A stretch of 64,000 nt of DNA from Typhlomys cinereus (taxonomy: Eukaryota > Chordata > Mammalia > Rodentia > Platacanthomyidae): the NCBI GenBank assembly GCA_023101885.1, contig JALPQD010000302.1:1639956-1703955 (forward strand). Direction: 5' to 3'. The translations under genes and the position numbers were made by a program. Shown here piece after piece: positions 22,602 through 34,784 of this stretch (position 1 is its first letter; the number at the start of each line of letters is the position of its first letter). A model generated the notes under the pieces. That model made no database searches and was not told where the DNA came from. It was given only the letters and a program-made list of their open reading frames with translations.

Positions 22602-22720
22602 CTCATTCATATATACCATAGTGCCCTGAGGGAGGTCAGAGAATGGCTTTTAGAAGTTGGTTCTTTCCTACCACAAGGGCTTTACTGAACTGAACTTAGG
22701 TTGCCAGGTTTACATTCAGG
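22599..22720 (-). mobile_element. B4/RSINE-like SINE remnant, minus strand
   Basis: The plus-strand words 'gaggtcagagaatggcttttagaagttggttctttcctaccacaagggc' and 'gaacttaggttgccagg' are the reverse of the rodent B3/RSINE-type body (gacctgagttc...gaagagagaaccaactcc...gtcctctgacctc). The (GA) run next to it may be its tail. Confidence 0.5.
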
Positions 22721-25340
22721 TTTCTTAAATGGTGAACTTTCTCATTGGTCCTCCTCAGTAATATTTTTTCAATAACATTGTTCTATATTTGCAACAAAGA
22801 TTCCTAGTACATAGTTGTGATAAATGGGGAAATTATGTTACATCATCTCCCTGGCCCACATGTTCTAAAAAGGAGTAAATGCTGATCTATGATTCCTATC
22901 CTTTACCACATGCTGAAATCATATACACAGTCATGAGATTCTTTCCCTGAGCCTTGTCAACAATGTGTAATAAAAATGTCATTGAAGTAAAACATAATTT
23001 TTTGCTAAAAAGTGAAATAATAGGAACTAGAATAAAAATATTATTCTGGATATAATACCAGATAACCATTGATTATTTCTTTGCAATCATAGAACTGTCC
23101 CTTTGTGCAATGTTGCCTGACAAGGAAATTGATCCCAAATCACAGTTGGCAATGAGCAGAGGGGTCCTCATCATCGAGGAATACTCACGTTCCCCAACAC
23201 GAGTGCTGTTGTCATTGCGTGAAAGTACTTAGTTTTACAAGTTGACAAAAGTCATTTCAGTGACAAGTTGAGAACAAAAATCTAATCACTATTTTCTTTG
23301 TCATACGGGGGCACACTTCTAAGATCGTGATTCCCCCTCTGCAGGGACTTCTGTGTGGAGCATTCACATAAGTCACTTTGAAAGAGCAAATGAGTGAGTT
23401 CACCCACATAGATCTTAGTTTAAATGAACCTTGCTACAGAAGCATTACAGCCAGGATCAAATACAACAAGAATTAAACAAAGTATGCCACTCATTTTAGA
23501 TTATAAAGCTAAATAACATCATGTCCAAGACCAATTGAAAATCAGACTCCTTGAATTGTATGGGTGGGTTGGATCCTACACACAGAATTAATTTACTTAC
23601 ATGAAGTTTTCCCTGTCTGCACTCTAAGTGAAGACTTTAACATCTTAATTTCTCTGTGGGAGGAAGGAAGGTCATATGCTCTTATCTCCTTTTGATGGAG
23701 GAAAAAGCTTGCCTTCAGGAACCCTTCCTAATAAGTGGCAGAGTTACAATTATGACCTTTATCTGTCTACTAAAACTTAGACCTTTACTGCCACATCACT
23801 TGACCTTTCAGGGCATTAGCTTTACCTCTGCTTTCTGAGGTTCAATGTGCAGAAAAAGAGTAAACCCCTGGATTCTGGGAAGTTTAAATGTGATCTCCTT
23901 GCACTCTGTGCAACTATCTGGGTCACAGCAAGTTTGAGATATTTCGGGTTTAAGGTCAGTTGCTCTTGGCTTTATGTTCTTTGTAAAATGCTGCTTATTG
24001 GTGTCTTTTTGGCATAATAAATTTGTCTGTGAAAAGACTTAAGGGCGATTTTCTGACATCAAATATCAGCTTGCCAGTAATAAATGAGCAGAAGCTTGCA
24101 GTGGCTTGTACTAAGAAGCTAATCGACCCTCCTGTTAGTAAATTGACTTCTTTGTGGACTACAGTACAACAACCCACCACATTTCTGGCTAAGGCAAGCA
24201 GAGATAATAATAATAGATTTTTAAACGCAATTGAAACTATGATATACCTTCCCTCACATATCTAAAGGAAAAGACATACAGACATATGAACATGAGCACA
24301 CACATATATTAATGAGAGCATACATATGAGCAAGCACACGCATATGAATATGCAGACATATATGAATATGTACAGATGTAGGAATGTGCATGCACACATA
24401 TACACACATGCAATGAAAAAGATTAGAAGGAAAGCAGAAAATTCGTATAAGAGTAATCATAGAATCAGTCATCAAAATTGGAAGCTCTTTGTGCTTGAGC
24501 ATATCTCAAAAGATAACTCCTTTCCTTGGTTTTTCTGTAACAGGAGTCTTTAGGGCAGAAGTGGCGCTCCAGACATCCACAAAGACTGAGCTTGGACACT
24601 GGTTTCTAGTCACCAGTTCATGAGATATGTGACAGCAAATTTCACAGAGAGATTTACTTTCTTATTGAGGCCACATTGGGCCCATTGACTTCTAAATCTA
24701 TTTTGGGGGTCTGTTATGAGCTTTAGATTTAAGTCAAGGAATAACGGACAAAAGCGTGCCTCCTTAAGCACCCTGGATAAGGTGAGATCTGCTATGACTG
24801 CCTCGGTCCTCCTTCTGCTAAGGGGTCCGAAGATGTTCTCATGATCACTGCTTAAGAGGTCATCTGTTCTTAGATGATCCCTTCTGCTCTAGGGTACAGA
24901 CTTGCCCTCATGGATAATTCCCCTCCCCTGGGGGAAGGCAGAGAAAGAGTCTGTCCTTTCAGCTTCTGCCATTCTCGGAATCCATGGTGTCTGCAGGTTA
25001 AGGACAGTGACTTATCTCTGTGCCTTTAGCCCTGAAGTTCCATGAGGAAGGTTAGGTGCCCTTTGAACACATCTTAATGTAGAGGCAAATAGGTGACCCA
25101 GCTTGAAGGAGACAGACAGAGTCAAGGCAGAAATGCCCACTCTCATCCTGCATGTTGAAACTCTGTGGCCAAGTGAGGGGTGAACACTTTTAGCCAGAGC
25201 ACCCTGCTTCAATTCCGCCCTAGCTGATGTAATTGTCCTGTGTTACTACTGCCAGCCCTCCTCCATCTTTGCATTATCAACTGAAGTTGACATTTCCTAT
25301 GGAAAGGTCATCTTTAGTGGTGATCATTTGCTACCATGTA
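22721..25340. other. Unassigned DNA
   Basis: No gene, RNA or confident repeat found over about 2.6 kb, apart from a degenerate CA/TA-rich stretch at about 24280-24420. This is among the longest stretches here in which I could name nothing. Confidence 0.35.
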
Positions 25341-25352
25341 GAACAAACAGTG

Positions 25353-25354
<2 letters not shown>

Positions 25355-25390
<36 letters not shown>

Positions 25391-25405
25391 ACACGCACAC
25401 ACACA
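25355..25405. repeat. (CA)n microsatellite
   Basis: CA run with two interruptions (AAAC, ACGC) followed by a T run. No SINE body was recognised beside it. Confidence 0.92.
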
Positions 25406-25599
25406 GTTTTTTTTTTAACTGATGATGCAACAAAACTATGGTTTTCTTGCTCTTGGTTTGTCAGCACCTTGCATCACTGCCCTCTAACGCTTCCTCTGTG
25501 GCTCCTCAATGACTCTACTTACACTTTATCAGGGCTGCTGCTAAGGTGTGCTTTATTTTTTCCCCACCAGAAACTATTCTTTACAGAAGAATGTTAATT

Positions 25600-25800
25600 A
25601 GTAACTGATAGATCTAAAGATTGCAGGCGACAGCCCATTAATTCCATTTACTTTAATAGGACTTCGAACTTAGCTTGCAGTACAGCTGTGTTCAGACTGG
25701 ATTATAAATGTAATTTTTTGCATCATTAACTTCCTTGATTAATCTTAGACAGCAAATGCATAATTATTGGAGGAAAAAGCCACCCAGAACTTGCAGCCAG
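25600..25800. promoter_or_regulatory. Possible conserved non-coding element
   Basis: A repeat-free segment with several homeodomain-type TAAT/ATTA words (cattaattcc, atcattaactt, gattaatc, cataattattgg) and mixed base composition. It has no start codon context, no frame and no RNA fold that I can name. Inference only, from composition and motif density. Confidence 0.2.
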
Positions 25801-28255
25801 GCGTCCAGTTTTTTAAGTTCTACTTTTGCCGCCTTATTAATACTATTGTCGGTAGATCAGGCTCCATAAGGAAATGATAGCTTCCCTGTGCTTCAAGGTG
25901 CACCCTTGCTAGATATGTATTCCTTCAGAAATGAAGTACCATGTGCATGTGCACACATGCATGGTACAAACACAGCCTTGTTTTGTGATAGGTTCACTTG
26001 TAGTACATTTGCAGTAATCACACATCCTTGGAGGTTTACATATCCCATTTTCCAGTTTGAACTTTGAAGACCCTTGCCAATTCTGTTTCTTGAGTCCTTT
26101 GTGGAAACTTGCTTCTTGCTGAGACATCACAGGGTTGCAGAATACGGAGGAGTATTACATCACAGTCACCTGGGACGCGTGACTCAGGATTCAGCAGAAT
26201 GAGCAACAAGGCAGAATTTAGGGTAAAGGTGTTCAAATGAGAACCTGTAGGCTGGGATTAACATGTTTGCAGTTCAGGGCTCTCATGCTACAAGGACACA
26301 GTGCTCTGTAAGTGAAAGCCGTCTTGGAAGGGAAGGCTAAGGTTCAGAGTCACTGCTGCAGCCATGCCTTAAAAGAAACCAGTCACTAGCATGTTAGTAT
26401 AAAATGGCACTTCTTTAGCAGGGTACACTGCGGAAGATGAAGAAGACTCATTAGAATCTTCTCCTTGAAAGGAGTTACCAACCTGGAGAGGATTAATAAG
26501 TGAGAGGAGGGCAGAGAGAGCAGGCTGTGAATTGTTGCAAGGAGGACTGTTCAGGAGCTGAGAGGATTAGCACAAAGTGCAATTAGTCCACACTTGCCAT
26601 TCTTCGCCAACTACAGGGCTGAGAGCCTCAAAGCCTAGAGCCTTTCTACCCCAGCCTCTGATTGCTTTTGTTCGCTCCATGAGCTGCCCAGTACCGTGTT
26701 TGTCCTGTGCTCTTAACTACTTTGGTGAACTTCAGTTCCAGGAAGAAACCCCACCTTATACTGAACATACACTGGACCAACTAACTGATGAGAACGTTAC
26801 TGATTATAGAGAGATTGGAATGTCCCAAGTGCAGAGCCTGATTTCTATTCCTTGCCCATCTCTATGTCTGACATAATGTCCATGCTAAATAAAAGCTTAA
26901 AAGTGAAATTTTGGCACCTTCAGTGGATAGAGAAGTCAGCCTTCTCTGTTATTTTGCACAGAAATGCTTGTAAGCAGAAAGATTTACTGGTCCCACAGGC
27001 TTCAAGGACAGAAGGGACACTGTTGAGATCCAGGCTGCTGTAAAAACACCCACGCCGGGTTTGTATGTGCAGAGATAGAGTAGAAGTAAAATCGGTATGT
27101 GATGTACTCCAGCTGGTGTCTCCAGACCTCTGCGAAGCCTTTTGTAAAAACATCACAGAAAAGGAGAAACAATTTGGAGAGTTACTGTTATGCTATGAAG
27201 ATTTCCACTGGAGGTTCATCGGTGACACCAGATATGCCCGTCTCTTATGGCACACTGAAATCCCAGCTAGAAAGCCTGGATTAGTCATGTCCACCTATTT
27301 TGTGGAAAGCACACAGACGTGAACAAGGCTCTGTCCCATGCAGCTTCCCATCATTTGCTACCACGAGCAGATTCAGATTTGCTCACTATTGTTTTGAGAC
27401 ATTTTAATAGATCACATCTAAGTACAGCAAAGGGGTAAGAAATAAACAGGAGAACATGAGCTGTGTTTGAATTTTATTTTGTGCTAAGTAGTGAGATTTA
27501 GGAGGAAAAGGACACTCCTGTCAAGACTAGACTGCCCTGGTTTGTAGAGGTCATCTTGGACTAGAAGGCTGTTTTGCTGTGACTAGTGATTTAGCATAAC
27601 AGGAGACAACCCTCGCACCCCCGTTCCCTCAAAAACTCTTCTGCAAGACACTGATTTTCTGGTGGGAGGATACTGAAGGGTGTCTGCAGGCCAACACAGA
27701 GGCAACTCATTTAGCACTGCCAGCGAGCCAGAAGATTGGGTATTCCCAGCAGAAATAAGCATTAAGTCATTACTTGCCCTGTTCCCAATTACCCAGAATC
27801 CTTTGCAAGGCAATAGCATGAACTGTGGTCACCCTAATTCTTACATCACCTAATCCCCAGATTCTCAGAAAGCTTGACCTTTATTTTTACTATACCATGT
27901 ACATTATGATTGCGATTAGACTGGCTTTTCTTTTTTCTTATTTTGTTGATTTCACTTTTCTTTTTTTTAAACAGGGATGTAGTCTTCAGGTGATTTTGTT
28001 TTAAAAATTCTAACAGATTTCAGCTTATTTAAATACAGCAAACTTGAAGACTGATTACACTTTTTTCTTGTTTTCCATGAATTAATTCTATTCCTTAATT
28101 TTTCTATTCATGAATTCTGATTAGCCTTTCAGAAATTGGTCTGTTCTCGTCTGGGTAGAGAAACCTGCTTAAGTCTTAAAGCTGAGTGGAGATCAGGATG
28201 TTGTTCCTTTTCTCCGAGTTAAGAAATCTTCTCAGACTTATGTATCTATGTCTCT
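25801..28255. other. Unassigned DNA
   Basis: No gene or named repeat recognised over about 2.4 kb. Frames up to 99 codons near 26.6 kb and 27.1 kb have no recognisable domain. Confidence 0.35.
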
Positions 28256-28261
28256 CTCAGC

Positions 28262-28320
28262 ACACTTGTGCACACACACTTGTACACACACACGTGTGCA
28301 CACACACGCACACACACATG
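28262..28320. repeat. Imperfect CA microsatellite
   Basis: CA-rich run with TT, GT and CG interruptions. A (GA)n run lies about 140 bp downstream at 28459-28478, the two flanking a unique-looking stretch. Confidence 0.9.
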
Positions 28321-28949
28321 CATGCAAGTACCATATTTTCTGTGTATTTATTCATTTTAGAGATTGGAAAAGGCTTTGAATGACAAACTGGCCACTTAAA
28401 TCCCATCACATTATTTATAGTTATTGTTTGTCTATTTTTAAGAGAGAAAGAGCTAAAGAGAGAGAGAGAGAGAGAGAGAATAGGCACATGCATGTCGGTG
28501 GCATGCTACGACATGAGTGTGAAAGGTCCAAGATAACTTTCACAATACATTTTGTTGGCACTTATTATTATGAAAAATAATGAAAAGGACAGCAAACATT
28601 AAGAGTCAAAGCAATTGCTTTTGAAGTTGAGAATACAAGGAGGACAAGAAATGACTAGAGCAAAACAGGCATATTAGAGTTGAGAGAAACAAATAAAATC
28701 ATGTATAGAGAGCAAATAAATTCACACGTGTTTCTTTCCTGCTATGGAACACTTGGTACTTCAAGTAGTCCATACAGATTTGAATACAGAGATATCCACC
28801 TATCCCTGTGATCATGTCCTGCTTTCCATTAAGAGCCCTGTTCACACCCAAGCTTTATGTCCTTGCAGGCAGAAGTACTCTGCAGTCCAAACAGAAGGAA
28901 GAACAATGGCCTTGTGTGGAGTTCTAGCTAAAATAATATTGAATGAATT

Positions 28950-29095
28950 TAACAACAGCATACACTTGCTATCCCAATTATTGGGAGAAGAAGGCAAAGG
29001 GATTGCCATGAGTTCAACGTCACACTGGGTTACATATCAAGTACCAGATCTGTCAGTGTGGCACAGCAAAACCCTATCTCAAAAACTTGTTTAAT
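28950..29095 (+). mobile_element. B1-like SINE remnant
   Basis: The words 'acttgctatcccaattattgggagaagaaggcaaagggattgccatgagttcaacgtcacactgggttacata' and 'acagcaaaaccctatctcaaaaa' follow B1 (cctttaatcccagcactcgggaggcagaggcagg...gagttcgaggccagcctggtctacaga...gagaccctgtctcaaaaa). Confidence 0.75.
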
Positions 29096-29179
29096 CCTCC
29101 ACCATGTTCCTCCATGCTAGTCTTCCAGCCACTCCAGTCCAGAATCCAGAGGATTTGTAAGGTGCCTGCTATGCACTGT

Positions 29180-29480
29180 GCCTAGATTCCTCCAAAATCC
29201 TTATGTTGGAAGTCAAAAGTCCTGAGCCTTAGAATGTACCTATGTTTAGAGTCATTCCTCTGAAGAAGAAATTAACTTAAGATGAGGCTGTGAGGTTGGC
29301 TCCAGCCAGTCTTGCATCCTGATAGGAAGACACTGGTATAGCAAAAAAGACAGTCCAGGTCCCTTCACCCAGAGAAGGGTGAAGAAGGACACAGTGAGAA
29401 GAGAGCTAAATCCCCAGAAAGGTGTCTCCAGAGAGGCCACCATGCCCTTGCCTTATCTGTCACTCAAATGTCTGTTTATT
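29180..29480 (+). mobile_element. Possible MaLR/LTR-type remnant
   Basis: Blocks such as 'aatccttatgttggaagtc', 'ttaacttaagatgaggctgtgaggttggctcc' and 'gaaggacacagtgagaagagagc' resemble the layout of ancient mammalian LTRs (tatgttgaaatcctaac...gatgaggtc...aggacacagcgagaag). The match is weak and the boundaries are guesses. Confidence 0.35.
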
Positions 29481-29714
29481 ATGTCACCTTGATCATGGGG
29501 TGAAGCAGACTTAGGTATGGGGCACCTATCTGGAGCACCTTCCCAAGGAGTGGATCAGATAACAGAGGAAAGGGTAAGAGAGCTTTTCATCAAGGGGAAA
29601 TAACAAGACAGACATTGGAGGCTCAGTGTTGTTATACCAATAGAGCAGAGAATTAGGTGCCTGGAATCTTTGTCAGTGGGGGCTTTTATTGATGTGATGA
29701 ATATTGCCCTATGT

Positions 29715-30058
29715 GGCTGGGAAGTTAGCTCAGAAGTGCTTACTGCCAAGTAAAATGACCACAGTTCAAATTCCTGGATGTCAAATAAAATGTCGGGGGA
29801 GAAGAGAAGGTGTAGTGATCTACCTGTAGTTCCAGCCTTGGAAGGTAGAAACTGGGAATCCTTAGAGCAAACTGATTAGACAAACTGATTTGGTTGGAAA
29901 ATTCTGAGTTTGATTAGACACTTTGTCTCAAAAGAATAAGGTAGCTGAGAAATCAAGGATGATTCCAATATCAAACACGGGTCTCTATACACAAGAGCAC
30001 ATGCATGCACAAGGACACATACATACATACATGCAAATATGTATGTGCCCATGTGCAT
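29715..30058 (+). mobile_element. B2-like SINE, rearranged, copy 11
   Basis: A head (atgtggctgggaagttagctcagaag) and B box (gaccacagttcaaattcctgg) precede a body with 'agttccagccttggaaggtagaaactgggaatccttagagcaaactg'. A short segment is then repeated in altered form (gattagacaaactgattt, then gattagacactttgtctcaaaag), so the middle has been rearranged. The tail is a degraded CA/CATA run to about 30058. Confidence 0.7.
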
Positions 30059-30639
30059 GGCCCACCCCCAGAAAGAAATATTAAAAAAGGAGAAAAAGAA
30101 AGAAAAGGAAAATGCCTCTGCCCAGAATGATATGAGATTTGGGTGTCAAAAGTGAACTCTACCCTCATTGATGTCTGGAAAAGAAATAGTTACCTACATG
30201 CTATTGCTATTTGTTTAACATTGTGATCAAAGATTGTTCTATTTCCCAAAATTCAGGATGGTTGTTTGAGATAAGAGACAGTTCAATCCATTATTTGTGT
30301 GTTAATCCATTATCTCTTGTTGACATTGGGGCAGTAAGTTAATTTTATTTGTTTATTTTTTATTTATTCTTAAGTTTTCTAGCCGCTTCAAAAATTCTGT
30401 CAGTGTTCCCTGTTTAAATAACAATTACAAGCACCCTGCTGCTCTTCTAGCTTATTTTTAACTAAGAAGTAGCAAAAGGATTGCTTGCTAAGGTATTGAT
30501 ATTGAACATGGAAGCTGCTGTGCTTTGTGCGTGTGTAATGTGTGTGTGCGCACATTCGTGTGGGTGAATTCAGGCACATGTGTGCCTTGGTACATCCGTG
30601 GAAAAGAACAGCAAGCCTTGAGTGTTGGTTTCTGCCTTT

Positions 30640-30960
30640 TACTTTGTTTTATACAGAGTCTCTCTTGGCCACTCTTCCCGTTGCTGTGATGAAATACTTC
30701 GACAAAAGCAGCTTAGGGGGAAAAGGCTTTGTTTTGCCTCACTGTCAAAGCTTACAAGCCTGCCATGGGGGAGAAGTCTTGGTGACAGGAGATTGAAGGA
30801 CACTGTTCCTCACCGAGCCATCTCCAGAGTCCCTTAAGCTACCTTTCAAGAATCTGTCTCCTTTCCCAGTTCTTTAATCTGTTGCTTACCTCGAGGAACC
30901 CATCTAGCTGATGGTGTTTGATTATAGCAGCCACAGAAAAATGAAGTGACTTGGAAACTG
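30640..30960. mobile_element. MaLR-type LTR fragments, both orientations
   Basis: On the plus strand 'cgttgctgtgatgaaatacttcgacaaaagcagcttaggg' reads as the reverse of the rodent LTR 3' part (gttgcttttgtc...ttcatcacagcaac). About 200 bp later 'gctgatggtgtttgattatagcagccacagaaaaatgaagtgac' reads as the forward 3' end. The two may belong to one rearranged copy. Confidence 0.4.
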
Positions 30961-31623
30961 TGTGTGAAAAGGAGTAGACCTTTTGTCATCTGTGGAATCT
31001 GATGGACCATGTCCCTGTCTTTTCTCTTTCCCACCCAGTGTTATCTCGGGAACAGTAATTAAACCTTTGTGAATGAATCATTCTTCCTCACTCATTGATG
31101 CCTAATTATTGTGAAGGCTGTTTCTACATACAATCATAGTAACATACACATAGAGCAAAGGTTATTTGGTCAAATAAATGTGGCTGGGAAGTATATGTAA
31201 ATAAACTGTGGACCAAGAGTATCCATGACTACCCAACACACAATGATTTATTTATTCTGATTCTTTTATGATTTTTTCATAGTTCTGCCCTATTATTCCC
31301 CTCTGTGTGAAGTTTATAAGACCTATTTAAGAATCCTTGCTTTCCCTATCAATTAAGTGGCTTCAAATTTTTATAAAAAATCACCATAGCTAAGGGATTT
31401 TGAAGCAGAATCAATAAAGTCTGCAGTGTCTTTATCAACTGGTCTCTTCCTTATTTGTCATTTTATAGTGATTGATGTTAGCCCAAAGCCTGCAGAAATG
31501 GGAATACGTAAATTTGAGCTTAATGATATGTACTTGTTATGGTTTGGGCTACTTTATCATGGAGTGAAATTGAAGCCATTCACCTGGTGAGTTTAGCTGA
31601 TGGAGCTAAGCTGATGTGTAAAA

Positions 31624-31691
31624 GTGTGTGTGTGTGTGGTGTGTGTGTGTGGTGTGTGTGTGTGTGTGTGTGTATGTGTGTGTGTGTGTGT
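31624..31691. repeat. (GT)n microsatellite
   Basis: GT run with GTG-GTG interruptions every ~14 bp in its first half, then a purer run. No SINE body recognised beside it. Confidence 0.95.
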
Positions 31692-32171
31692 AGTACAGGG
31701 AAACAAAGTTTCAGCTATGCAGAACCAGAAACTGGTATCTGAAAAATATCACCAAGTTTTGAAGCTCAAATACAAAAGAAAGTTTCCCAAACTTGAGAGC
31801 AATCCTAAAAATTTACATTCTGTTACCAATGGTGGGTTCTTTTGTACCTGAAGGAAAATTTGGCTCTACACTTATTATTTTGAAAAATCAGTCAACAATA
31901 ACAAAAGAAAATGATTGTGTCTCTTCATCTTCCTCATTGAGAACTGGCACACAAAACCAGTGCTGCACGAAGAGCAATCAAAGTATAAGCAGCCCAAAAA
32001 CAGATGGGGGAGTGTAATTAAAGTGAGCTAATAAAAATGCTACTTTCCTGAATGTTATGTTCATGGTATCTTTTATTAAATATCTGAAAGTTCTTATTTG
32101 TCTGTTCTTTGTAAATAATTACTCTCATCCCAACCTAATTTTGCTCTTTTTTTTTCTTTTTTGCACATGTA

Positions 32172-32435
32172 AGTGTGGGTATGTGTAGAAAAGAGCTCTG
32201 TGTGTATCACAGGGCAATATATTCCTTAAGAGGCCCAAGATGGTTCAGGAATCATCCTGGATTTCTGTAGAGTCCTGTAGAATACATCCTTGTAGCACAG
32301 CTCTGGAGTTTTCCAAGCTCTGTCTTTCAAGGCTGGAAGTGTAGGCCACTGCTGTTTTTGCAATTTAAACTCAGGTTTAAATTGCTTGGAGGAAAAGGCT
32401 TAACCTATGAATCATATATCTTCAACCCTCCTCCG
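32172..32435 (-). mobile_element. B2-like SINE, minus strand, copy 12
   Basis: On the plus strand 'aagaggcccaagatggttcaggaatcatcctggatttctgtag', 'gctctggagttttccaagctctgtctttcaaggctggaagtgtaggcc' and 'aatttaaactcaggtttaaattgcttggaggaaaaggcttaacc' is the reversed family: body, then B box, then A box. The CA tail is nearly gone. Confidence 0.75.
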
Positions 32436-33725
32436 ACCTAATTGTTTTTATGCATGTGAAAAAGAGTCTGTGTGAAAAACACTGCAATACATTGCTATGA
32501 ATTTAACTTGCTGTTTCAAATCTGCATCTATAGGCTTTGCTCAATTGTTCTAGTGACATGCAGTCTACACCTTCACACCTCCAAGCAGTCCTTGACGCTA
32601 TCATGTCAGTGGCTTGTTGGTGCATGCCTTTTTGTTCTCCCAAGTTTTGAATCTTTTGTGTTTAAAGCAGCTGTGTCCAATACACTTGCTTTGCTGGACA
32701 TATGGATCATACTAATTTTTTTATGTAGTCATAAATGCATACTGAAGTTATAGAGAAATAGGTATGTGAAGATTGTATGTTTGCTATACTGTTTCATTAT
32801 AAGTCATGATAAAGTTAAATAATACTTAGTGGGAATCCATTTCTTTTTAAACTCAGTGCACTTACATATGTGTAGTGAAAAGAAACTGTAGCCTTTCAAT
32901 TTAGGTCTTTCTTACACAATTTTGTACTATGCTTGGTATTAGAAAACCTTAAGAATTTTACTATAATATTCTTTTATTTCTCATTATTTCTTTTTTTATT
33001 AAAAATTTAATTATACATTTTAAAAGAATTTTACTATGATATTCTTAAAGTATGTTTTTAAGAACCTGGTTAGGAAAAGATGCTTCAGGAGTATCTATTT
33101 CGAGTTAAATACATCCAAGACATAATAATTGAGGTAATTCTTTGCATTTTTACAGCTTTATTTTTACACATGATCAATCTGCTCCTTATTAGTCTATTGT
33201 GAAAAACCAGTAGTGGGATGCACCATCATTCTTAAGAGGAAATATTGAGGCTTAGTAGATCTCCTGATCACGTGACCTATGCTGGCCTTTTTAGCAGTGG
33301 AGAAGTTTCAAGTTGATGACATTTGAGTTTGGGTCAATGAGTTCTTGTCCAAAATGCTGCAAAATTCAGCCTGACTGACGTCTCTCTGCTTTCTTAAGTC
33401 TGTGACTGATAGGTCCTAAGAGCTTGACGACATCATGGTACTTTCATGACCAAAGAGATAAATGAATTCTACCTTGATAATTAAGTAGATCTTCCTCTTA
33501 CACACTTGAGAAGTCTGGGTTTGAATTCTATTTTAAAACAAATATTTTTTGCCATTTCTATTTTATGTAGGAAAAGTGGGAGTGCAGAAAAGAGAGGTTA
33601 TGACTGTTGCACTGATATACTAGGGGTAGATATCGGATTTCAGATGGTGCGGGTCTTACCACAGAGCATTTGGATCTTACCACTGGATCTTTGGTTTTGT
33701 TTATTCCTGTTAAGACATAACAGAC
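32436..33725. other. Unassigned AT-rich DNA
   Basis: No gene or confident repeat recognised. A/T-rich, with short A and T runs near 32990-33040. Confidence 0.35.
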
Positions 33726-33727
33726 AG

Positions 33728-33835
33728 CTTGGTTTAAAGCACAGCACCACTTCTTGGCTTCTCTATGCCTTAACATCTTCATCAGTGAAGTGGAAAAATG
33801 ATTGTATATGCTTCTGTTATTGATAAACTGGCAGT
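33728..33835 (+). repeat. MIR SINE remnant
   Basis: The words 'ccacttcttggcttctctatgccttaacatcttcatcagtgaagtggaaaaatgattgta' follow the MIR core (ctctgtgcctcagtttcctcatctgtaaaatggggata). Confidence 0.55.
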
Positions 33836-33904
33836 CTACATGGAACCCCTGTCTCTGATTCCATCTTGTATAAACTGTCCACTAACAAAGCAGTGTTTCT
33901 ACTG

Positions 33905-34280
33905 TGCCTTTCACTATTTCGAAAGGGCAAAGGTGATAGGGTAGCATGATCACACCTGTGAGATTACATGATGGTAGGTCCAGGACAGCTGAATTCAAAG
34001 AAGTAGGTAGCCTTGCTGTGATTTGCTTGTCTCAAGGGCCATGAGACCAGCAAAGGAACACCTTCAGACCAACCACCGGAAGGAAATGAACTCAATTCAA
34101 TTCAGCAGCCCACAGGCAACTAAATGCTGTCAGTGTGGTCAAATTTTTCAGAGGATCTAGCCAACCTACCCTTAGACTTCTGGACCACTGAAACTGCAAA
34201 ATAATAAACACATACTGTGTTCTAGAGCAGCTAAGTTTACAGTAATTTATTGTACATCAGTACTTAACTAGTACACCCTA
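33905..34280 (+). mobile_element. MaLR (MLT1-like) LTR
   Basis: The 3' half is convincing: 'ccaacctacccttagacttctggaccactgaaactgcaaaataataaacacatactgtgttctagagcagctaagtttacagtaatttattg', then 'tacttaactagtacacc'. This is the MLT1 LTR end (gaactgtgagataataaatgtgtgttgtttaagccactaagtttgtggtaatttgttatgcagcaa...gactaatacac). Positions 33905-34100 are a poorer match. The AATAAA poly(A) signal lies at about 34203. Confidence 0.75.
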
Positions 34281-34371
34281 ATAGAGCTACTTAGGGATCC
34301 AATATCTCTCTTTGTGTGTCTCTCACTCTTTTTCTCTCCTCCCTCCTCTGTTTATCTTGTGCTTGTCTATG

Positions 34372-34395
34372 TGTGTGTGTGTGTGTGTGTGTGTA
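34372..34395. repeat. (GT)n microsatellite
   Basis: GT run of about 24 bp followed by a TA-rich segment (about 34396-34415). Confidence 0.9.
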
Positions 34396-34465
34396 TACAT
34401 ACATATATATATATCACATTATAATGACTCAGTTTAATTCCATATGATTGTCATTCTTATTTCTT

Positions 34466-34770
34466 TATTTTTATTTTTTATTGTTTTATTTATTCATTGT
34501 GCATGTGTGCGTGTGTGCATGCTTGTATGTATGTGTGTATGTGTGTGTGTGTGTGTAAAACCACAGGCGAATTCGGGAACCACCATGGACCACCCCACCT
34601 CCTCCTTGTTTACTCTGCCCTGGGATTCACAGGCTCCTCCCTACCAGGACCGGAAACACAGGCCGCCCCCGCTTCTGCCTGGCATCTATAGGTGGGGTCT
34701 AGGATCCAAACTCAGGACCTTCTGCCTGCAAGGCAGAGGCTTAACCCCTGAGCCACCTCTCCAATCCTCC
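34466..34770 (-). mobile_element. Young B2-like SINE, minus strand, with 14-bp TSD (copy 13)
   Basis: It is flanked by 'cattcttatttctt' (34452-34465 and 34771-34784), a perfect TSD. In the plus strand it runs from an A/T-rich tail containing reversed AATAAA, through a GT tract, to 'cgggaaccaccatgga', 'ctgccctgggattcacaggc', 'ggatccaaactcaggacc' and 'ttaacccctgagccacctctcc'. The body is a distinct, less diverged form of the family, shared with copies at 48.3 and 49.6 kb. Confidence 0.92.
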
Positions 34771-34784
34771 CATTCTTATTTCTT

